Assembly: GCA_013368375.1 (NCBI GenBank) | Contig: JAACJP010000006.1 | Location: forward strand, 1,302,001 to 1,366,000 | Reading direction: 5' to 3' | From: Tricholomella constricta | Lineage: Eukaryota > Basidiomycota > Agaricomycetes > Agaricales > Lyophyllaceae | Length of the DNA stretch: 64,000 bases | Shown here: positions 26,122 to 39,507 of the stretch, piece by piece | Layout: each line of letters starts with the position of its first letter | Position numbering within the stretch: the first letter of the stretch is position 1 | Made by a program: the position numbers and the translations under genes | Notes under the pieces: model-generated | The model's database searches: none | What the model was told of the DNA's origin: nothing | The model's input: only the letters and a program-made list of their open reading frames with translations

Positions 26122-27469
26122 TCAGGGATCCAGCCCCAGGATGAAGACATCCCCAGCCCAATTCCCAAGAACAACCCTTCCAGTAACCTCTCCAATCGCG
26201 CAATGGGTCAGATCCTCTGCCAAAAAAAGAAAAAAGGCAGCGTAAAACTCGACTTAGCATGATCTACAAACCATGAATCTGTAGAGCACCTACCACGAAG
26301 ATCATATGACTCAATACGATACACGGCACGTCGAGGAATCATAACTGAAGCGAAAGTGTCTCGCGGGGCCGCCGGCGATTGTGCCCAGACAAGCACTTCA
26401 CGGACGGTGCTTCCGCGCTTCCTCTCCACCCACACCGCTCGTTTACCCTGTGGGCCTAACACCATCGCACTGACGAACCCGCGCGAGCTGGCATTGGGGC
26501 CTGCAAGACTGTCTGTTCGACCGAATACGTCCATCCGTGTTGATAGCGCACCGGTGTGGCCTGCAGGAGTATATGAAGCTCCAGATGATACTCCAAGCTT
26601 TTCTTGCCAGAGTTGTGGTTTCAAATATGTCAACGACGCGGGCGAGATAAGAGGGAAATGGACGCTCATGTTGATATTGTCGGCCATCGCGTACAGCCCG
26701 ACACAGCCAACATCGAGTAAGGCACCATCTGGAAGTGCGGACGTGAAGGAGACGCGGACTTCATAGTGGAATATGCCCTGGAGGAAATCGTACCCAAAGA
26801 AGCTAAATGTCAGATTCTCAGGTGTCCATGTACAGTCAGACGAGGACAGCGATCGGAATGTGACTGCAGGAAATTGATGTTTCAGGACAGAAAGGCCACG
26901 ACGAGATGCGGGTGGTGTATGCGGCTGAAGATTATCCTCCGCCGCCAAAGGATGCAATTCAATAGACCGCGATTTGAAGAGCACCACGTATGGACCCATG
27001 ACACGCGAACTCACGAGACCATTGAGCTGGAACAGGCGTTACTAAATGAAAGATTAAGCCCACGGGGAAGCTCACTAGTTCGTCCAGGTCATTCGTTTGC
27101 GTAGAGATACTCATCCTCGTCTCTATGATCTTTGCAGCCGTGTCTGGAGAAGAGGGGATGTCAAGAGTATTTGCGACGACGACGTCTACTGTGTTTGGGC
27201 TAGACAAGATCATGATCTTTAACTTTGGCTCTATTGTCCTGGCCAATTGCGCCACAGGGCTAACCAACGTGTGCAAGTGTTGGAAGTCGAAGTGAGAGTT
27301 GGCGTGTGATAACTGGACACGATAGATCTGTGTAATCGCTGGCCTATGACCGATGAGTTCAAAAAATTACAACAACAAAGGTGCACAGGGACTTACACCG
27401 TTGCGCGGGTCAAAGCAAATATGATGTATTGGTTCGAGGGGTCAAAAGATGTGGCAATTGAGGTCCAGT

Positions 27470-27649
27470 TGTAAGATTGTTGAGTCTTGATGTCCTAGCT
27501 TCAGTCACAAGTGTGTTTGATCCAATTCTATAGTGAGAAGAGCGAGCAACACAGGCGTAGTGAAAGTAAAGCAATGGTAAAAACTAGAGCCCGTGGGAAT
27601 AAGTATCTGGCATGATATACTCCAGTGTCACCCAGTCACAACCCTTACA
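27470..27649. repeat. Left LTR (180 bp)
   Basis: Begins TGTAAGATTGTTGAG and ends CAACCCTTACA, with 6-bp terminal inverted repeats. By eye it differs from the right LTR at one base (GATG versus GAGG about 22 bases in). Confidence 0.93.
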
Positions 27650-27799
27650 TTCTCCCCCTCTAGAATCAGCCCCAAGGATGACTCTATCTGAAGAAAAGAT
27701 GGTGGAAGGGAAAGGGTGACGAAAAAAGGAAAAAAAAATGGTTGTACCTGGTAAAACACTACCTAAAGAGTCCATCAGGTAACCAAATGAAAAAGGGGG

Positions 27800-28239
27800 T
27801 CGTCCATCGTCCAGTCGAGTGAAAACATGTCGGAGTAATTACTCCAAAGGCCCCACCCCCAAGCATGACCTGGGGCTGACAAGGGAATCAGAGGAGGCAC
27901 GGAGGGAACCGATGTTAGATGCTCCCAAGGCCTCTCAACGAAAGAACCAAAGATAGGGCTCGTATGGAACGAATGATAGTCGCGTCGACAGGGTGATGGA
28001 CAACCGGTAGAAAGGAGGTGGTCCAGTACCCGGGGTGAGCGAGAGCATGTCGGAGGAATTACCACAAAGACCCCACCCCCAAGCGTGGCCTGGGGCTGAC
28101 GAGGGAATCAGAGGAGACGCGGAGGGAACCAATGGTAGATGCTCCCAAGGCCTCTCAACGAAAGAACCAGAGATAGGGCGCATATGTAAGGACTGCTGCT
28201 CGGTGTCAACGAGAGTGATGGACGATGGTGGATTGGGGA
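27800..28239. repeat. 220-bp imperfect tandem repeat inside the LTR element
   Basis: The blocks starting CATGTCGGAG at 27826 and 28046 continue in parallel through CCCCACCCCCAAGC, GGGAATCAGAGGAG, GATGCTCCCAAGGCCTCTC and CGAAAGAACCA. Both copies hold small substitutions. Nothing indicates coding. Confidence 0.85.
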
Positions 28240-29031
28240 CGGAAACACCGTGGAATACCTAGAGGATATACCTCAGAGTACATCTCCAGCCTATGCATGG
28301 AGGAAAATGCGGATACTTCAAGGTCCCATGCAATAAAGCACCAAGGGGTGAGTAGCAAAGGCACTGCAGAGGATGATGACCAGATTTCGGAGCAACCAAT
28401 ATGGATGATGGTAGGAGGGTATGGGGAGGTGAAAGAGGCCCAAAATGCGAAGAGAATGAGCCCAGAACCAACCCAAGGTGGTGGGAGATGGTTGGGGTAG
28501 GAGGGATGGGGATAAAAGCACCAGAACGGGTGCAGGATGCGAACCGTGGCGCGGATAGCTGTAGACCCAGGTATCGACGGAAAGCGGCAGCCAAGGGCTA
28601 CGCAGCGAACTTGGAATCGAAGGAATCGGCGCAGTAGGTCGCGAGATATCAGCCAGACAATGTCAAAACATGAAAAGCGATGGTGAGGGGGAAGGAGTTG
28701 GCAGAAATGGATGATCCAGGGGTCGAAATGTGCGCAACAGCGAGGGCCGCATCCACGCAGTATTGGCCCAAGAGATACGCGCCTTCGTTCCAAAGATATG
28801 ACCCAAACTTCCTGCCACATCATCACCACCCCACCAGGCCCAGTCCCAAACCTCTACCACTCTCCACCCAATCCTTCCAGCAACCAGTAGGACTGGAAAG
28901 TGAACGGAATCACTGCCCAGAGAAGCCTAGAAAGGTGGATAGTCGTCCAGAGAACAGCTCAGAAAGCTGTGGGTGCTGTGCCAGCAGGTCTCTCCACTAT
29001 AGCCCCAGAGAGGCTGGGAAACACAAAAAAG

Positions 29032-29211
29032 TGTAAGATTGTTGAGTCTTGAGGTCCTAGCTTCAGTCACAAGTGTGTTTGATCCAATTCTATAGTGAGA
29101 AGAGCGAGCAACACAGGCGTAGTGAAAGTAAAGCAATGGTAAAAACTAGAGCCCGTGGGAATAAGTATCTGGCATGATATACTCCAGTGTCACCCAGTCA
29201 CAACCCTTACA
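29032..29211. repeat. Right LTR (180 bp)
   Basis: Direct copy of 27470-27649 with the same TGTAAG...CTTACA ends, followed by the target duplication CCAGT. Confidence 0.93.
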
Positions 29212-29978
29212 CCAGTATCTCGATCCCAGGTCCAAAGTTGCACATTCATGTACGATGGTAGCCAGGTTATCAGCAGATATGGGGGGTTCAAAATCCCAGA
29301 GATAAACAAGACCTTCAGAGTAGGCTCAAAGCAACCATCGGTCTAGGAAGATCTCGACACTCAATAAAGAGCGAGCAGCGCTTGCATGAAGCTTCGATGG
29401 GGGTTGCATGCGTGGTCGGGGCCATGATCGCGCAATACGGCGGGCATTCAACACGGCCAACTCGAGAGTGGAAGCCGGGATTTCAAGAGAAGCAATCTGC
29501 CTAAGGCTCGCTGAACAGAGATGAGATGAAAGGGGAAGATTTTCCGGTTGCCAGCGCAGGAGATGAAGCCATATGAATCTGGTTTGTGTGATGTGCATAA
29601 ACGTGTTGCATGTCTGTTATAGAATGTGGTATCAGGAATACGCGGATGGCGCAATACTACAGGTGAAGTACCTTCCGTATGGTGAGAATATCTGGTACAT
29701 CTAAATATGACAAGATGTCCATGATTAGTTCAGCAGGAAGGAGCATTATTGCGGAGTTGTCCTGCATGAGACTGGTAGTGGACGTGAAGATTGGATATTT
29801 TAGTAGACCCAACGAGTGCCCAACGTCCTTCAGGTTGAAGTTGAAGTCGAAAACTCACACACAGTCACGACACACTGACACTGACGGTGACTGACACTGA
29901 CAGTGACAGATTGAGAAGTCACATGACTGACGCGTCGTCCCAGCCTCTTGACTCGTTGACTTTGTTGACTGTCTTCAG

Positions 29979-30270
29979 GTCACTACTACGCCTACGCTGA
30001 GGCAGAAGTTTGCATCGAGACCTTGATGGCCAAAGTAATGTCGAGGGAATCTTTGACGATTGGATATGGGCCCATATGTTGGCGACAATGAAGGAATACG
30101 ACCATCCCCCCCCACGACTGGCACAATCCTGACAATGGCACGCGAACTTTTTGCGGTCCTGCGCACATCCACCGCCACCTGTATCAAGCTTGAAGCTTCA
30201 AGCTCTACATCCACATCTGGACTGCGGCACTACAGTATGACTTTGCGAACAAGACACATGCAAAGAAGAT
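29979..30270 (+). pseudogene. Decayed FunK1 kinase-like relic
   Basis: After a CTTCAG acceptor the sequence reads GHYYAYAEAEV, matching CHYHAYTDAKV of the full-length FunK1 gene at 60831-63175. A frame change gives a string like LHRDL, then RLDMG (counterpart of DWDMA). TTGTILTMARELFAV matches RTGTIPFMAIDLLVV. A further change gives HLYQA, a stop, then SFKLYIHIWTAALQYDFANK, matching ESFFYILVWAAFYYDFDKK. At least two frameshifts and a stop are present, so this is a dead fragment. It is much older than the copies near 47-64 kb. Confidence 0.7.
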
Positions 30271-31205
30271 AGGCTCAGCGGTCGCAATTTGAGAGTCAAT
30301 CGACATTATGAATGCGGAGCAAGGTAAGTCTGCATCCTCAAAGAGTACTCGCAGGAGTTGCTATTTTTTTCCCCGCATTGCTAAAATCCTCGTCCGTGTG
30401 GACCTTGTTCCGTATTGAACGGGGCTTACGGCGATTACAACAAGTACTTTGGAATGACAAGACCGTCACTGATTGGTGTTGTTCCATTCAAGTTGTTCAG
30501 GAAAGCGTTCAGCCGCACGCCTCGCCACCCAGCGAGCACCAGTTCTCGGCTTCAGCACGCGCCATCTACATCTCATTGACAAGAGATCACACTTTTATGT
30601 TCGTTCCCCATGCGCCAATTTCAGCTCTTGAACGACAGCGCAGCCAACTTCCACTGATCGCGAGAATCCCCGGGACATCGCGGCGATTCATAAACGATTA
30701 TACGCGGCAACTACTCGAGAAAAGGAGGATCCATGGTTGGGATACCTGCATACATAATGAGATGTCCTGCAGTACAACCATTAGGCCCTTTCTGCGTGCT
30801 GTGACACGCTGTATTTCCGCAGTACTTGCATCAGCGCCGCCATCGCCTGTCAATCATGATGCCAACCAACTCCATTCTGACCCGGAAAATGATAACGCTT
30901 TGAAAGAAAAAGTTCGGAGTCGATACCAGATACCTTCAATTGTCTGTGTCGTCGACGTGGGAGGTGAACTGAGCAGCTTCTGCGCATGGACGGCCATCAC
31001 CAGTGGCATCGTGACCCTTACATCCTCGCTTCCGATCCTGTAATCCCGGCCACGCTGCCTCCTGGCTGCCAACATCTTCATCGTGTACTTCTTTTTATAA
31101 CTCGAGGCATTTGAAGTCGAAAATGATCGACAAGTTTGCCTCTAACTCTCAGCGTCTATCCGACTCTCTCCCAGCCGACACCCTCCGGGCTCAACGACGA
31201 CGTCA
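30271..31205. other. Intergenic with an unassigned open stretch
   Basis: A plus-strand frame of about 240 codons (30312-31043) stays open but shows no known motif. It may be chance or decayed coding sequence linked to the FunK1 relic. The promoter of the GT15 gene should lie at the right end. Confidence 0.4.
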
Positions 31206-33341
31206 ATGTCCTCTCTGGCTCCACTAATCCGACGACCTAGAGTCATCATCCTTTGCTGTGTCCTGATTGTTGCTCTCGCATACATCTTCACGTCTCGGCG
31301 GTTTTCACATGGTCTCCAATTTCGTCAATTCTCGGGTTAGCCGAGGCCCAACGGCGTAATATTCATGCTCGTGCCGCCTTCGCGCATGCAGCAAGCCACC
31401 CTCGCGCTAGGAAACGTGGAGGACCGATTTAATCGACGTCTCAAATATCCCTACGTCCTCTTCATGGTCGAAGGCGAATACGACCAAGTCACTGAGGTGC
31501 AGAAAGAGCGGATCGAACATATCACGGAGGGAAGGGCGAAGTTCGGTGGGTACTACCTTTACGCGTGACCGGCGCGCTGATTGACAGGTGTCCGATAGCG
31601 GCAGTGCCCAGGTCGCAATGGGACGTTCCGGCCTCACTGGACAAGTCACTAGTGGACGCGTCGATGCGCAATATTGGGTAGGTGATTAATCACTTACGTG
31701 GATGTCTATTTTAAACAGCCCTGTCGGTAGATTCTCACACGGTTATCGCGCAATGTGTCGGTTTTATTCTGGTAAGTAAGTCCTTGAATGAATAATTGAT
31801 GACGCCTTGGTATGTCGGCGGCGCGATATCTGCCATCATGATCAGCGTACGGAATAGGTTTCCCATAATTTCATCGACTGACGACTGCGTCTGTCACGTA
31901 GGCTTTTTCTGGAAGCAACCCGCGCTCAGATCATATGACTGGCTCTGGAGGCTCGATACTGATATCGAGTTCCATTGTGATATCGTACGTACACCGTCTT
32001 ATCTTGCTACTTCACCATGCATCGCGTTAAAGACGCGTCTTCGCAACGACTAGTGTTTATACGATCTCTTTTACAGCCCTGAATTTTCAATCAGTTTATT
32101 CACTAATACTCACTCACTTTGCAGCCCTACGATCCAATCGAACGCATCATCCAAAATAATGCGCTGTATGGTAGGTCCTCCTCCCTCCCATCTACATTTA
32201 TCGTCAAGTAACAACACACCATCAGGCTTCATACAAGTAAACTACGACGCTGAATGGGTCCAACACTCGCTCGCGTCGAACGTCTCTGCATTCATGGCGT
32301 CCGTCAAACAAGGCCCATCGAAAACTCTCGATTACGAGAGCAAGCCATCGCTGAAATTCCCGGACGACGCTAATCATGGCTTTGTATGGCACGGGAGCGG
32401 CGGCGTAACAAAGGCCATGCGGGGCGAGGCAGGAAATGAGGAGTGGACAAAGAGGTGCATGTATGTGAGTGATTTCCCCATTCACAATTGTCGTTTCATA
32501 TCATAACCGCTGATCTCTCCTACAGAATAACTTTGAAATCTCACATCGCAGTGTCTGGGAGAACGAGCTCTACACTCGGCTTTTTGAGTTCTGGACCGCG
32601 CTGGGGGTGAGTGGAAACATTTACCTCTGTGGTTCCCCACCTTGACATTTCGTTACCGTTTCTTTCTTCTATGCTGACAATTTCATAGGCTTCTTTTATG
32701 AACGCTGGAGTGACTCCCCTATACACTCTTTTGGACTCGCCATGACGCTACGCAAGGATCAGATAGTTCAATTCAAGGATATGGGGTGTGTATTTTGCTT
32801 TACTTTTCATTCTCTTGTATTTCTCTTGCTTCCTCCCACCCTTCACCTCGAGGTAGCCTTTGAGTGCTTCATCGACAGTTTCCAATCCTGCATCATTCTT
32901 CCCCGTTCACATTGCCTGAATGAATACGCTACTACTATGGATGTTCATGTCCGGGCGTGGCGCGCCACTTAACTCTCATATTCTTACGTCTCTGGGGGGC
33001 GACAAACCACGTTGACGGTGGTCGTTGACTATCACGCAGAAGTGCCAGCCCATATCAGTGTCACGGCTCGGCGCTGCGCTGTAACCCTTTCCCTTCTTCG
33101 AAGAGCCTCGCTTCGTCTGCTTCCTTGTTCTTATATAGATAGAAACTTCCACCCATTCCTGGCACTGTCTTACTCATGTACAGACTCTAACAGTAGTTCT
33201 TGCAGGTATCAGCACCAAGGCTGGGAGTTCGCGTGCCCCGCACAGTCCTCGTCGTGCACGTGTCTTCAGGAGAAGAAGTTTGAGAACTTCAAGGATCGGG
33301 GGGAAGGGCGAGTGGTGTTTACTCCTCTTTTCTTCCCTTGA
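31206..33341 (+). CDS. GT15 alpha-1,2-mannosyltransferase (Kre2/Ktr type) with an in-frame TAG; possible pseudogene
   Basis: GT15 enzymes of the Golgi add alpha-1,2-mannose to N- and O-glycans and wall mannan. The ATG at 31206 gives MSSLAPLIRRPRVIILCCVL and a single membrane anchor (IILCCVLIVALAYIF), the type II topology of the family. The catalytic part is spread over short exons. It includes GVIFMLVPPSRMQQATLALG, VPRSQWDVPASLDKS, YRAMCRFYSG, FFWKQPALRSYDWLWRLDTD, NNFEISHRSVWENELYTRLF, GGFFYERWSDSPIHSFGLAM and YQHQGWEFACP. TAG at 31338-31340 (codon 45) interrupts the frame just after the anchor, and no plausible intron removes it. One intron, 32787-33207, is unusually long (about 420 bp). 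The exact 3' end is uncertain; 33341 is the first stop. Confidence 0.75.
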
Positions 33342-35483
33342 TTCCTTTACGTTCCCTTGACTGACCTGTGCGTCCTTCAGGTGGTATGATCCCGACGGCC
33401 TGATATGACTCTGATGGTAGTGTACTCTAACGAGCTTTCGCTTATACGTCTTCCCGCTAATATTACGACGACTTCTTGTATTCATGTCTGCATCGACTCT
33501 AGTACGCTCACCCTTGTTCATACCTGCGCTGCTTTATTCGACTTGGACAGTCCATTGTACTGTACGCCCTGCGAGTAGACTTTAACGTGCGGCTGATTAT
33601 CCTTCTTGGGCTCCTGCCAGAAATAACGGAATCCCCAAACCCTGCGCGTGAAGCAAGCCATAGTACACAGAGGATAGATACATGCGTAGGCACCCCACCG
33701 ATAGTACCCAAACATGCGCATTCATTGAAATAGAACTTTAACTTGACGGAAAACGACTCGTCGAATTGTTGTCGATGCCTCTGTCATGTGACCGTGTTTC
33801 CTTCTGCGCCAGTTCTTCGCTTTCAATTTATGGCAACCTTTCTGAATACAGGCTGGGTTGGCTCGAATCTCCTGCGCCTAATGATCATTTTGGTCTGCTC
33901 TGTCTCATCTCTCTATCTGTCATTATCGATATGTCGAGTAAGCCGTCACAAATTGAAACTCTAGGCGATCAAAACTCCGAGTCCGAGTCGTGTAAGCTTC
34001 AACTTTCAAGCTCTTCGGTACTACACCCTGGACAAAGGCCATTATTTCTGCTACCTCCAAACTCGAACTTGATCTTATCACCCAGGCCTGGAATCCGAGG
34101 TGCTCGAAAAACGTGGGGCAGCTTCTGCGTTTGTTGCCAACTGGAATCGTAAACCTGGTCCTTCCAGTGATATCTCGGTCGACGTAACATGTGTGTGGAG
34201 ACGGAACGCTTCAGACTTCTATGGCTAGTGTTTCGCACTGCAAGTTGTGAGGAATTAAAGTTCTACCATTTGTAAATTTAGACCTTGGTCTCAGAATCCG
34301 ACCGGCATGTGTTTACAGTGCTGAAGATATGTCCCTTCCCTTACTGTCATCATGCCCGGGCCACTGACGTGAGTGAAGTCACTCCTCACTCTCCTTCTTT
34401 CCCTGACTTTGTTTATACAGTATCACTGTGTTACTTGCTCAAGAACCTGAGGGCCTTGAATATATTGCCTCCTCCAAGATCACCTTTGCTGATTCGGAGA
34501 GAGGTTGCCTCTACTTTCGGAATCTCAGCTTTTACCGCCCTGGAGACCGGTTCTGGGTCTGTTGCTTTCCATCCTCAATTTCATTCTCATTTATTAAAAT
34601 TGTGATTCAGATAAAACATGCAGGGCGATGGCATGGCAGCGCAGCTATGGGACCCCCTCTCTTCCTCTAACTTACCTGAAACCTATGATCCGCAACGACC
34701 CAGAGCTTGGGCCAATCCTCATCTTTGTTGGTACGTTCGTCACAGATACTTACTGCATGAGATCTTCCTCTTCATACATCCCTTCCAGAGAGTCGATATT
34801 ATGTCATTCTCCAGAAGCGTTATGCTAAGATTTGGCGTGAGGCGACGAAGAGGATGGGTTGGAGGGGACCATTCATTTGCGCTGCAAGTGACATGAGATC
34901 AATGCTCTCTCATATGTTTTCTCGCCGTCCAGCCTCACCGCTTGCTCTGCAGACTCATTTCGATCATGAAACCCACCGCAGGAACTTGGATGCTGACGAC
35001 ACCATGTCTATGGAAACATACCACCCCTTTTGAATAAGATGAAGGAAACCAGGTAGATTTCTAGGATAAGTCCAAGTGGGTGTGTCTCAGGAGCACAGAG
35101 AGTTAAAGACAGAGTTTGTGAGAGAGGATTTCGGACTAGAAAAATCACAATGTTTGGGGCCGCCGCGGGTGACGTCGTTTCGTAAAAAACCATGCTTCAG
35201 CAAATTTTCTTTTCTGTGTTCAATAATGCATACTTTGCAACTGCTAAAAGAGTCGCAGAGTATATGCACCCTCGGCTCTGGATATATGCGCTTTGATTGA
35301 AAGTAGATTCGGTATATGCGTCGTAAATCACTGTTGAAGTCAAGATGCGTGTCGCTGGGAACAGCTTCTTTGAGTTGACGATGGCCAGAACCACAGCTTC
35401 TTTGAGTTGACGATGGCCAGAACCCGGGAAGCTTGCATTCATGAGGCACGGGTGACGCATACAGTGAACCGGCGTCATCTGCA
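33342..35483. other. Unassigned region, possible decayed coding fragments
   Basis: Several plus-strand stretches look protein-like but do not join into a gene I can name. Examples are MSSKPSQIETLGDQNSESES (33931), a frame with YYTLDKGHYFCYLQTRT near 34020, PEGLEYIASSKITFADSERG near 34445, and RYYVILQKRYAKIWREATKR near 34800. Stops separate them. They may be remnants of one or two dead genes or a gene whose introns I could not resolve. A 34-bp direct repeat (ACAGCTTCTTTGAGTTGACGATGGCCAGAACC type) lies at about 35360-35423. Confidence 0.4.
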
Positions 35484-36558
35484 TCAGCCCCCACCACTCT
35501 GCGATGGTCCCGCACTCTCCTTCCCCTCCCCGCCCCCACCCCCACCTTCTTTACCCTTTCCCTTGCCGCCTCGTCCTCTCTTCCGTCTCCCACCCCCAGC
35601 CCCAGCCCCACCTCCACTCTTCCCTTCACCGTCCGCCTCATCATCGTCTCCCACCCGCGACGGCGGCACATACACAGCACCACCCCCAGCAAGGTTCTCG
35701 TATGGCCGTCTCGGACTCACATGCACCGCATCCGCCTTCGCCTTTCCCTTCCCACTATCAACGCCAGGCCGAGGCTCACGCGTAGGCTGCGGCGACGCGG
35801 GCCTCGATGCCGCAGGCGTCGATGACGCAGATGTCCTCGGCGTCGTGGTGGTGGTGGTGAGCACCGCACGCTTAGTCTTCGAGTTCAGCGAGAGCACCTT
35901 GTGCGTCTTGGGCTGCTGAGTCGGATTCGGGTTCGGGGACGGCGATTGTGATTGTGACTGTGTTTGTGAGTGGGAGGGGGCAGAGGAGAGGGTGGGGAAA
36001 GCGCCGACCGCGGCCCTGCGTTCCTGTTCTGCGCGCTCGCGGGCCTGTTGCTCCTTCAATAATATATCAGCGATCTCCGTGTCGATGCGCGTGATGAGGG
36101 CCGTACGCCGGGCTGGAGTGAGCAGGGATTCAGAGCAGGAGGGGCACGGATGTGCTGGGGCTGCGAGGTTGCAGAGGGGAAGGCCACAGGCCGTACATAT
36201 CGGGACGTATGGCGAGAGGGGATGGGTGCGCGCTGTGGGTGGGTGGGTTGAGGATGCGGTGTGATGCTAGCTATATATGTGAGGGGGTATGGTATGCACC
36301 TTGGCAGAAGCACCCGCCGGTGGGATCGGGAGTGGTGCTGGATGAGGGGTCTTGGAGAGACGATCGGAGGGCGGTGAGGGTGCGCAGAGCTTTACTTTGT
36401 GGTGGCGCAGGTTCTGGGGGTGTTTGCGTGTTTTTGGGACGCGATGGAGTCGGTGCGGGTTTGGGCCGCAGGCGGTCTGAGGGAAAGGAGGATGGCGCTT
36501 TCTTCGTCCATGGCGTTTGGTGCATTGCTGACGAGGAAGCTTCGGAGCCGTCACGCAT
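35484..36558 (-). CDS. TRIP4: C2HC5 zinc-finger protein of the TRIP4/ASC-1 (Rqt4) family
   Basis: In yeast Rqt4 and human TRIP4 belong to a complex with the Slh1/ASCC3 helicase that splits stalled, ubiquitinated ribosomes. The ATG at 36558 gives MRDGSEASSSAMHQTPWTKK. The zinc finger is split by one intron: GGCFCQ, then ARTHPLSPYVPICTACGLPL, then CNLAAPAHPCPSC, matching the C-x-C...H...CxxC...C...CxxC pattern. A helix follows (RTALITRIDTEIADILLKEQ), then a disordered Ser/Pro-rich tail with RRPYENLAGGGAVYVPPSR and a Lys/Gly-rich end. At about 330 residues it is shorter than yeast Rqt4 and ends before any ASCH domain. The stop is 35484-35486. The assignment rests on the zinc finger. Confidence 0.75.
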
Positions 36559-36670
36559 ACCAGTCACGGCCCTGAATATTTGAATCGACCATCATCTTCT
36601 GCCTTACGAGCCTGCCTTGGACGTCGGGCTCGAGTAAGCTACTACATAGTAGCAAAAGAATGTCATCAAT

Positions 36671-36757
36671 AGCCCACCGCGAGGGTCGAACTCGCAGCCT
36701 TCAGATGCCACTGCCTAAGTAAGAGTCTGACGCTCTATCCGATTGAGCTAGGCGGGC
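36671..36757 (-). tRNA. tRNA-Lys (anticodon CTT) with a ~13-nt intron
   Basis: The minus strand GCCCGCC...GGTGGGC body is identical by eye to the gene at 989-1074. The loop is C-T-CTT-A, then intron CTTAGGCAGTGGC, then A. The intron shares AGGCAGTGGC with the gene at 989-1074, 35 kb away. Confidence 0.93.
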
Positions 36758-36988
36758 ATGGTAAATGGGTTCTGCCGAAACTATATCAAGGCATTTCGAT
36801 GGACATACCTTTATGATCATTTTCCCATTCAAGAACTTGCGATGTCTATGTGTGATTCAATGTCAGGAAAGTACATGCCATGTTACCGAAAAGGTATATA
36901 TACAACGAGTAACATAATTTTAATGCGTGGACAGCAGGCCAAGATTGGATTTTGTAAGAGAATCTTCATCGCAAAGACCTCTGTTCGA

Positions 36989-39013
<2,025 letters not shown>

Positions 39014-39507
39014 TGTTTTTGGAAATGGGTTGTCTGGGTTGCGACTCTTCTAACGGTACAGGTAGATATATAGGCCATGGTCTATTGGGAAAGCGAAGAA
39101 GGCGGACAGGAATGGAAGAGGGGGGTGTTCGCGGAGGAGGAGGAGCACATGAGAGTCGAGAGCAAGGAGCAGGCGTGAGCGAGGGTCATCAATTTCGGGA
39201 GAGTTCTGATCGTGGCGAGTGGGATCTCCGTGATGCGCCCGATTTTGTACGCCTTGCAATCAATGAGCCTTGGCCAATTCGCGAGCCTGAGATGCAAGCT
39301 GCTCAGCAGCTGCTGCTGGGCATACGATAAATATATGCGACACGGACGCACACATGGCAGGCACTGCTAGGCAGACTCTTCATGTAAGACCGCCATGCTC
39401 ACTTTCTTGTATGGAGAAAGATGTACTTACTTTTTTTGTGAAGGATAAATGTCATACATACATAATCTACAGTGTCTCCGAGTCGCTGCTGAAAAGAACT
39501 TTTCCGA
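39014..39507. other. Intergenic, MET17 promoter
   Basis: About 490 bp between the MET17 start and the stop of the neighbouring unknown gene, both minus strand. No exon recognised. Confidence 0.45.

Larger units (their letters stand above)
27470..29211. mobile_element. Short non-autonomous LTR retroelement (TRIM-like), 1742 bp
   Basis: Two 180-bp direct repeats bound the element; each starts TGTAAG and ends CTTACA. A perfect 5-bp target duplication CCAGT lies outside both ends (27465-27469 and 29212-29216). The 1.38-kb interior has no recognisable gag, protease, integrase or reverse transcriptase. It includes a 220-bp tandem repeat. Orientation is uncertain: the minus strand has a good polypurine tract (AGAGGGGGAGAA) directly against one LTR, which favours minus. 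The plus strand also has a weaker A/G-rich stretch before the right LTR. No convincing primer binding site was seen. It sits in a coding exon of the F-box gene. Confidence 0.9.
26122..29768 (-). pseudogene. F-box protein gene interrupted by an LTR element and by one in-frame stop
   Basis: The ATG at 29768 gives MQDNSAIMLLPAELIMDILS, then YLDVPDILTIRK and, after a 59-bp intron, TCNTFMHITQTRFIWLHLLR. This is an F-box of the type expanded in mushrooms; such proteins recruit substrates to SCF ubiquitin ligases. The frame continues through LDRWLL, meets TGA at 29326-29328, and goes on in the same frame as AYSEGLVYLWDFEPP. It is then cut at 29211 by the LTR element. Beyond the element (27469 down) it resumes without a shift as WTSIATSFDPSNQYIIFAL and runs through later exons to the family's usual end, EDLTHCAIGEVTGRVVLGN then WAGDVFILGLDP. 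Stop is 26122-26124. The rest is intact, so inactivation looks recent. Confidence 0.82.

Noticed and set aside
28206..28829. Minus-strand frame of about 200 codons inside the LTR element
   Set aside because: No gag, protease, integrase or reverse transcriptase motif; composition is Trp/Pro/Ser-rich and it overlaps repeats.
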